In this document: positions 6,454-9,220 of the stretch, piece after piece
Layout of the letters: each line of letters opens with the position of its first letter
Numbering within the stretch: position 1 is the first letter of the stretch
NCBI GenBank assembly: GCA_021805485.1
Contig: JAJZFF010000052.1
Coordinates: 1 to 9,220 of the forward strand
From: Pseudomonadota bacterium
GTDB lineage: Bacteria; Pseudomonadota; Alphaproteobacteria; Acetobacterales; Acetobacteraceae
Direction of reading: 5' to 3'
DNA length: 9,220 nt
Translations under genes and position numbers: made by a program
The notes under the pieces: model-generated
Database searches by the model: none
What the model was told of the DNA's origin: nothing
What the model saw: the letters and a program-made list of their open reading frames with translations, nothing else

Positions 6454-7068
6454 ATGACCTATCGTTCTCAGCTTCATCTAGCCGCACTTGCCGTTCTGCT
6501 GGCAGGGCTTGGTTTCGCCGCGCCTGCCAAGGCGCAGATGGCCGGTGGCGGCCTTGCCGGCGGTCTCGGTCCGATCGGCGGCGTCCCTCAGCCCCGCCAT
6601 GAATCCCAATCGATCGCGCCGCCGGCTCTTCCGGGCGCATCGGCAGCGGGTAATGTTTCCGCCGGCCCGGTGACCGATACCGGCGGCGACCCGACCACGC
6701 TGCTGTTCAAGGCGATCAACCATGGCGACTATGCGCAGGCCCGCGCAGCGGTCAGCCGTGGCGCCAATCTCGATGCCCGCAACGCCCTCGGCGAAACGCC
6801 GATCGAACTTTCGGTTGAGCTGAATCGAAACCGCATCACCTTCATGCTGCTCTCGGCGCGGGCCGAGGAGCATCCGATGAGCGTTTCCGTCGCCTCCGCG
6901 CCGGTGGCCGCAGTCCCGCCGACGACGAGCAAAGGTTCGGCGCATGCGAAATCTCCGCCTTTTCACAAGGTTGAAGCAAAGCCCGCCGTCAGGCCCCTGA
7001 CCATTTCCGGGGATCCTGGCCGGCCGGATCCGAGTGCCGGGTTCCTCGGCTTCGGCGGCAGCAACTGA
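6454..7068 (+). CDS. secreted small protein with ankyrin-like segment, function unknown
   Basis: A 204-residue protein. Residues 1-27 form a Sec signal peptide (MTYRSQ, hydrophobic core LAALAVLLAGLGFAAP, cleavage likely after AKA at 27). A Gly/Pro-rich low-complexity stretch follows (about 28-78). An ankyrin-like helical unit lies at about 79-137: TTLLFKAINHGDYAQARAAVSRGANLDARN, then LGETPIELSVELNRNRITFMLL. This gives one good repeat and a partial second one. The tail is Pro/Ala/Ser/Lys-rich and ends in GFLGFGGSN. Ankyrin units usually serve protein binding, and export to the periplasm or surface is inferred from the signal. Fewer repeats than a stable ankyrin fold normally needs may mean partner-dependent folding. 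GAGGGAA lies 12 bases before the ATG, a long spacing. I do not recognise a specific gene. Confidence 0.75.
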   Translation: MTYRSQLHLAALAVLLAGLGFAAPAKAQMAGGGLAGGLGPIGGVPQPRHESQSIAPPALPGASAAGNVSAGPVTDTGGDPTTLLFKAINHGDYAQARAAVSRGANLDARNALGETPIELSVELNRNRITFMLLSARAEEHPMSVSVASAPVAAVPPTTSKGSAHAKSPPFHKVEAKPAVRPLTISGDPGRPDPSAGFLGFGGSN

Positions 7069-7159
7069 TCTGATCCGTCATATCCCGTTACATCGCGGGC
7101 ACGTTTCGTTTACGCGCTCGTGAAAAGCTGTTAATCGGCTTGGGGGAGCTATGCACGAT

Positions 7160-7171
7160 GATGCATGCATC
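7160..7171. promoter_or_regulatory. perfect 12-bp palindrome upstream of the acetate permease gene
   Basis: GATGCATGCATC is a perfect 12-bp palindrome 41 bases before the SatP-like start, with a related ATGCA at 7151-7155. Its position in the 144-base leader suggests an operator for an unknown regulator. It may be chance, since alternating purine-pyrimidine runs are easily self-complementary. No convincing -35/-10 pair is visible beside it. Confidence 0.25.
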
Positions 7172-7212
7172 CGCTCAATGACGGCGAGTGCAATAATTTT
7201 TAGGGAGATGAC

Positions 7213-7764
7213 ATGAACACCTTCAACCCGGCGCCTCTGGGCCTGTTCGGTTTTGCGCTTACCACATGGCTATTGTCGATGATCAATGCCGGGCTTCTCC
7301 CCGGAGCCGGTCTTGGCATGGTCCTCGCCATGGCCTTCGCCTTTGGCGGCTCGGCCCAGTTCGTGGCCGGCCTCGGCGAGATGAAAGTGGGCAATACCTT
7401 CGGCTTCGTGGCGTTCTGCTCGTACGGGGCTTTCTGGTGGTCCTTCGCGCTGTTCGTCGAAATCTTCGCCAAGGGCGTGCCGGGGGTGATGGTCGGCTGG
7501 TACCTGCTGGTCTGGGGCGCCTTCAGCTTCGTGATGTTCATCGGCACTTTCGCGCTGAACAAGGCCCTGCAGCTGATCTTCGGCTTTTTGACCGCGACCT
7601 TCATCCTGCTCGCGCTGAACGACCTGCTCGGTGCGGCGGCGCTGGGCGAGTTCGGCGGCTATCTGGGCCTCGTCACCGCGGTACTCGCCTTCTATCTCGG
7701 TGCGGCAGGCATCATCAATGGCGCGCATGGCAAGGAAATCCTGCCGATCGGCGCCAAGGCCTGA
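7213..7764 (+). CDS. satP: acetate/succinate permease, GPR1/FUN34/YaaH (SatP) family
   Basis: A 183-residue inner-membrane protein with six hydrophobic helices. The family signature NPAPLGLFGF is present at residues 5-14. The second conserved region GGSAQFVAGLGEMKVGNTFGFVAFCSYGAFWWSFAL contains the usual SYGAFW. The bacterial member SatP (YaaH) takes up acetate and succinate with protons, so this gene probably imports small carboxylates. The ATG at 7213 follows AGGGAGA (7202-7208) at about 4 bases. It is preceded by a 144-base gap and followed by a strong terminator, so it is probably a single-gene transcript. Acetate import fits functionally with the beta-oxidation genes at the left of the window, but nothing links their regulation directly. 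Confidence 0.93.
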   Translation: MNTFNPAPLGLFGFALTTWLLSMINAGLLPGAGLGMVLAMAFAFGGSAQFVAGLGEMKVGNTFGFVAFCSYGAFWWSFALFVEIFAKGVPGVMVGWYLLVWGAFSFVMFIGTFALNKALQLIFGFLTATFILLALNDLLGAAALGEFGGYLGLVTAVLAFYLGAAGIINGAHGKEILPIGAKA

Positions 7765-7787
7765 CGATCGACATCCTTGGCCCTGTC

Positions 7788-7818
7788 AGCGGAGCCGGCG
7801 CAAGCCGGCTCCGCTTTT
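7788..7818 (+). terminator. Rho-independent terminator of the acetate permease gene
   Basis: A perfect inverted repeat, GCGGAGCCGGC (7789-7799) with GCCGGCTCCGC (7804-7814), extended by an A-T pair (7788/7815) to 12 bp. It closes on a GCAA loop (GNRA type) and ends in TTTT (7815-7818). It lies 24 bases after the permease stop. Confidence 0.9.
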
Positions 7819-7860
7819 CGTATCTGCTCGACTGACCACGAATCGGTGACTTCGCGGCCA

Positions 7861-7889
7861 TTGGCGCGGCAGGGCGTTTGGAGTATTCA
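7861..7889 (+). promoter_or_regulatory. possible promoter for the tatA-tatA-mtnB-mtnD transcript
   Basis: TTGGCG (7861-7866) and TATTCA (7884-7889) are 17 bases apart, in a non-coding stretch between the terminator and the first tatA gene (7819-8017). The hexamers match four and three consensus bases. The roughly 120-base distance to the ATG is long. Otherwise I see nothing in this gap. Confidence 0.25.
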
Positions 7890-8017
7890 TAAACTGGACG
7901 GGTACCGATAGCTCCGGGCGAGAGATCTCCACCGATCTGTCGTCCGCCATTGATCGTTCTGATCCGATGGAACCAGTCCCTTGGCGGGGATCGCCATAGC
8001 GAGGAAGGATACGGATT

Positions 8018-8245
8018 ATGGGTGGTTTGAGCATCTGGCACTGGCTGATCGTCCTGGCGGTCGTGCTGCTCCTGTTCGGAACGGGCCGGGTCGGCAACCT
8101 GATGGGTGAGCTCGGCAAGGGCATGAAGGCGTTCAAGAACAACATCGCCGATGACCAGCCGGCGAAGGATGCCTCGATGCTGGAGCAGCAGACCCGCGCG
8201 CCGGAGGCCAATGCCGGCCAGAAGGCCGGGCAGGGCAAGGTCTGA
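8018..8245 (+). CDS. tatA: TatA-family protein translocase subunit, copy 1
   Basis: A 75-residue Tat pore component. It has a single short membrane helix at about residues 4-19 (LSIWHWLIVLAVVLLL), the conserved Phe20-Gly21 hinge, an amphipathic helix GRVGNLMGELGKGMKAFKNN, and a polar disordered tail. TatA oligomers with TatBC pass folded proteins across the inner membrane. A good ribosome binding site (GAGGAAGGA, 8001-8009) precedes the ATG. A second TatA gene begins 10 bases after the stop. No tatB or tatC is in the window. The length is typical for alphaproteobacterial TatA. The Tat-type signal on the binding protein at 4403-5317 shows that a Tat client is encoded nearby, though in a different transcript. 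Confidence 0.92.
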   Translation: MGGLSIWHWLIVLAVVLLLFGTGRVGNLMGELGKGMKAFKNNIADDQPAKDASMLEQQTRAPEANAGQKAGQGKV

Positions 8246-8255
8246 GGCGCGGGAC

Positions 8256-8513
8256 ATGGGATTCGATTCGCCCGTTCACTGGCTGATCGTCATCGCCGTC
8301 ATCGCGCTCCTGTTCGGCGGGTCGCGCGTCGGCAACCTGATGGGCGAGCTCGGCAAGGGCATCAAGGCCTTCAAGCAGAACATGAGCGACGCCGATTCGG
8401 CGAAGCCCGCCCCGGCCGCGAAGTCCGAGCCTGACGTCCAGAACCGGATCGCCGACTCGTCCGCGCCGGCGGCCGAAAAGGCCCCCGAGCCGGCCGATAC
8501 CGCGCGGCACTGA
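8256..8513 (+). CDS. TatA-family protein translocase subunit, copy 2
   Basis: An 85-residue paralogue of the preceding gene. It has a membrane helix (PVHWLIVIAVIALL), Phe20-Gly21, an amphipathic helix SRVGNLMGELGKGIKAFKQN and a longer Ala/Pro/Lys-rich tail. Residues 8-40 align without gaps to copy 1, with 27 of 33 identical, so a tandem duplication is likely. The tails have diverged. The frame is open further upstream, but the ATG at 8256 is chosen because it aligns with copy 1 and has GAGG, overlapping the previous stop, 8 bases upstream. It could be a TatE-like partner of copy 1. mtnB begins 16 bases later. Confidence 0.9.
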   Translation: MGFDSPVHWLIVIAVIALLFGGSRVGNLMGELGKGIKAFKQNMSDADSAKPAPAAKSEPDVQNRIADSSAPAAEKAPEPADTARH

Positions 8514-8529
8514 CCGGAACCGCACAGGC

Positions 8530-9171
8530 ATGACGGTGACCCTGGCCGCCGGGCCGGCCGAAGCCGGCGATGTCCTCGCGTCCCGCGCGCGTGAACTGGT
8601 CGCCATCGGGGCGCGGATGGATGCCAGGGGTTGGGTGCCCGCGTCCGCCGGCAATCTCTCGGCACGATGCACCGCCGACAGCATCGCGATCACCCGCAGT
8701 GGCGTTCACAAGGGACGGCTCGAAGCCGCCGACATCATCGAGGTCCGGCTCGACGGCACGCCGCTTCGCGCCGGCGACCGGCCCAGCGCCGAAACCCAGC
8801 TGCATTGCCAGGTTTACGAGCGGCTCCCGGCGGCCGGGGCGGTGCTGCATGGCCATTCGGTCGCCGCAACCGCTCTCACCCTCGCGGACAATTCCCCAGG
8901 GATCGTTCTTGAAGGCTACGAGATCCTGAAGGCTTTCCCGGGCATTGCGACCCACGAGACCCGGATCGTCCTGCCGGTTTTCGATAACGACCAGGACATG
9001 CGTCGGCTTGCCGCGGCAATCGCGCCCGCCTTCGCGGCGCCGCCGATCGGGTATGTCCTGCGTGGCCACGGCATCTACGCCTGGAGCGAGGATGTCGAGC
9101 GCTGTTTCTGGCGGCTTGAAGCCCTGGAGTTCCTGCTGTCCTGCGAATGCGAACGGAGACGGATGAGATGA
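8530..9171 (+). CDS. mtnB: methylthioribulose-1-phosphate dehydratase
   Basis: A 213-residue class II aldolase-family enzyme of the methionine salvage pathway. It dehydrates 5-methylthioribulose 1-phosphate to the diketo compound used by later steps. Family marks in order are ARELVAIGARMDARGWVPASAGNLSAR, ITRSGVHKGRLEAADI, and the zinc ligands His107 and His109 in VLHGHSV. GYEILKAFPGIATHE follows with Glu131, likely the equivalent of the catalytic acid/base. The third zinc His180 is in LRGHGIYAW. VLPVFDNDQDM is also typical of bacterial MtnB. The ATG at 8530 has only a weak AGG upstream. Its stop overlaps the next start in ATGA, indicating coupled translation with mtnD, and it follows the second tatA gene by 16 bases. 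Confidence 0.93.
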   Translation: MTVTLAAGPAEAGDVLASRARELVAIGARMDARGWVPASAGNLSARCTADSIAITRSGVHKGRLEAADIIEVRLDGTPLRAGDRPSAETQLHCQVYERLPAAGAVLHGHSVAATALTLADNSPGIVLEGYEILKAFPGIATHETRIVLPVFDNDQDMRRLAAAIAPAFAAPPIGYVLRGHGIYAWSEDVERCFWRLEALEFLLSCECERRRMR

Positions 9172-9220
9172 GCACGCTGCGGATTTTCGACGACGCGAAC
9201 CCCGATGCGCCCCTGGTTGC
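9168..9220 (+). CDS. mtnD: acireductone dioxygenase, N-terminal fragment
   Basis: Only 17 full codons are in the window (MSTLRIFDDANPDAPLV), cut by the right edge. The residues resemble acireductone dioxygenase N-termini, and the gene overlaps mtnB by 4 bases (ATGA), the common mtnB-mtnD arrangement. The enzyme oxidises the acireductone to the keto acid precursor of methionine. No metal-binding residues can be seen in the fragment, so the call rests on the N-terminus and context. Confidence 0.75.
   Translation, partial: MSTLRIFDDANPDAPLV

Noticed and set aside
7141..7155. Possible sigma-54 promoter (TGG...TGCA) before the acetate permease gene
   Set aside because: The distance between the GG and GC elements is one base short of the strict sigma-54 spacing.
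7819..8017. Small RNA or short gene in the gap before the first tatA
   Set aside because: I see no stable hairpin with a T tract and no short open frame with a ribosome binding site, only a weak promoter-like pair.
8081..8140. Loss of the proline in the TatA hinge region (RVGNLMGE instead of KLPEL) as a sign of altered function
   Set aside because: E. coli TatA also lacks that proline, and alphaproteobacterial TatA proteins often carry an LMGD/E form; the essential Phe-Gly is kept.

Overview
The window is a GC-rich, densely coded stretch of bacterial chromosome. Gene content and protein style suggest an alphaproteobacterium, and the Acetobacteraceae (Acidiphilium-like) are my best guess. That guess rests on the TatA style, the satP/tspO/mtnBD content and codon use, and not on any marker gene. 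There are no rRNA, tRNA, CRISPR or insertion sequence signals. Both edges cut through genes.

Layout. (1) 2-3065, plus strand: fatty-acid beta-oxidation. The C-terminal part of a FadN-type 3-hydroxyacyl-CoA dehydrogenase/enoyl-CoA hydratase is followed after 22 bases by a 596-aa acyl-CoA dehydrogenase. This order resembles the fadN...fadE arrangement known from Bacillus. (2) 3085-5317, minus strand: an oxyanion (molybdate/tungstate-type) uptake operon. It encodes a Tat-exported ModA/WtpA-like binding protein, a ModB-like permease and a secreted YbhB/PEBP-family protein. No ATPase gene is present. (3) 5432-5809, plus strand and divergent: a short ModE-type winged-helix regulator made of the DNA-binding domain only. 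The 114-base gap between the two divergent starts holds two overlapping dyads, each CGATAT-N12-ATATCG, offset by 16 bases. They match the geometry of known ModE boxes and lie over a plausible promoter for the binding-protein gene. (4) 5889-7068: a TspO/MBR membrane protein and a secreted small protein with an ankyrin-like segment. (5) 7213-7818: a SatP-type acetate/succinate permease with a textbook intrinsic terminator. (6) 8018-9220: two tandem TatA genes, then the methionine-salvage genes mtnB and mtnD (mtnD cut by the window edge). Spacing is 10 and 16 bases, then a 4-base overlap, so they probably form one transcript.

Most of the window is ordinary metabolism and transport. The part that deserves a second look is the divergent mod-like locus: doubled operator, HTH-only regulator with an 8-G run, Tat-exported binding protein, no ATPase, and an attached PEBP-family gene.
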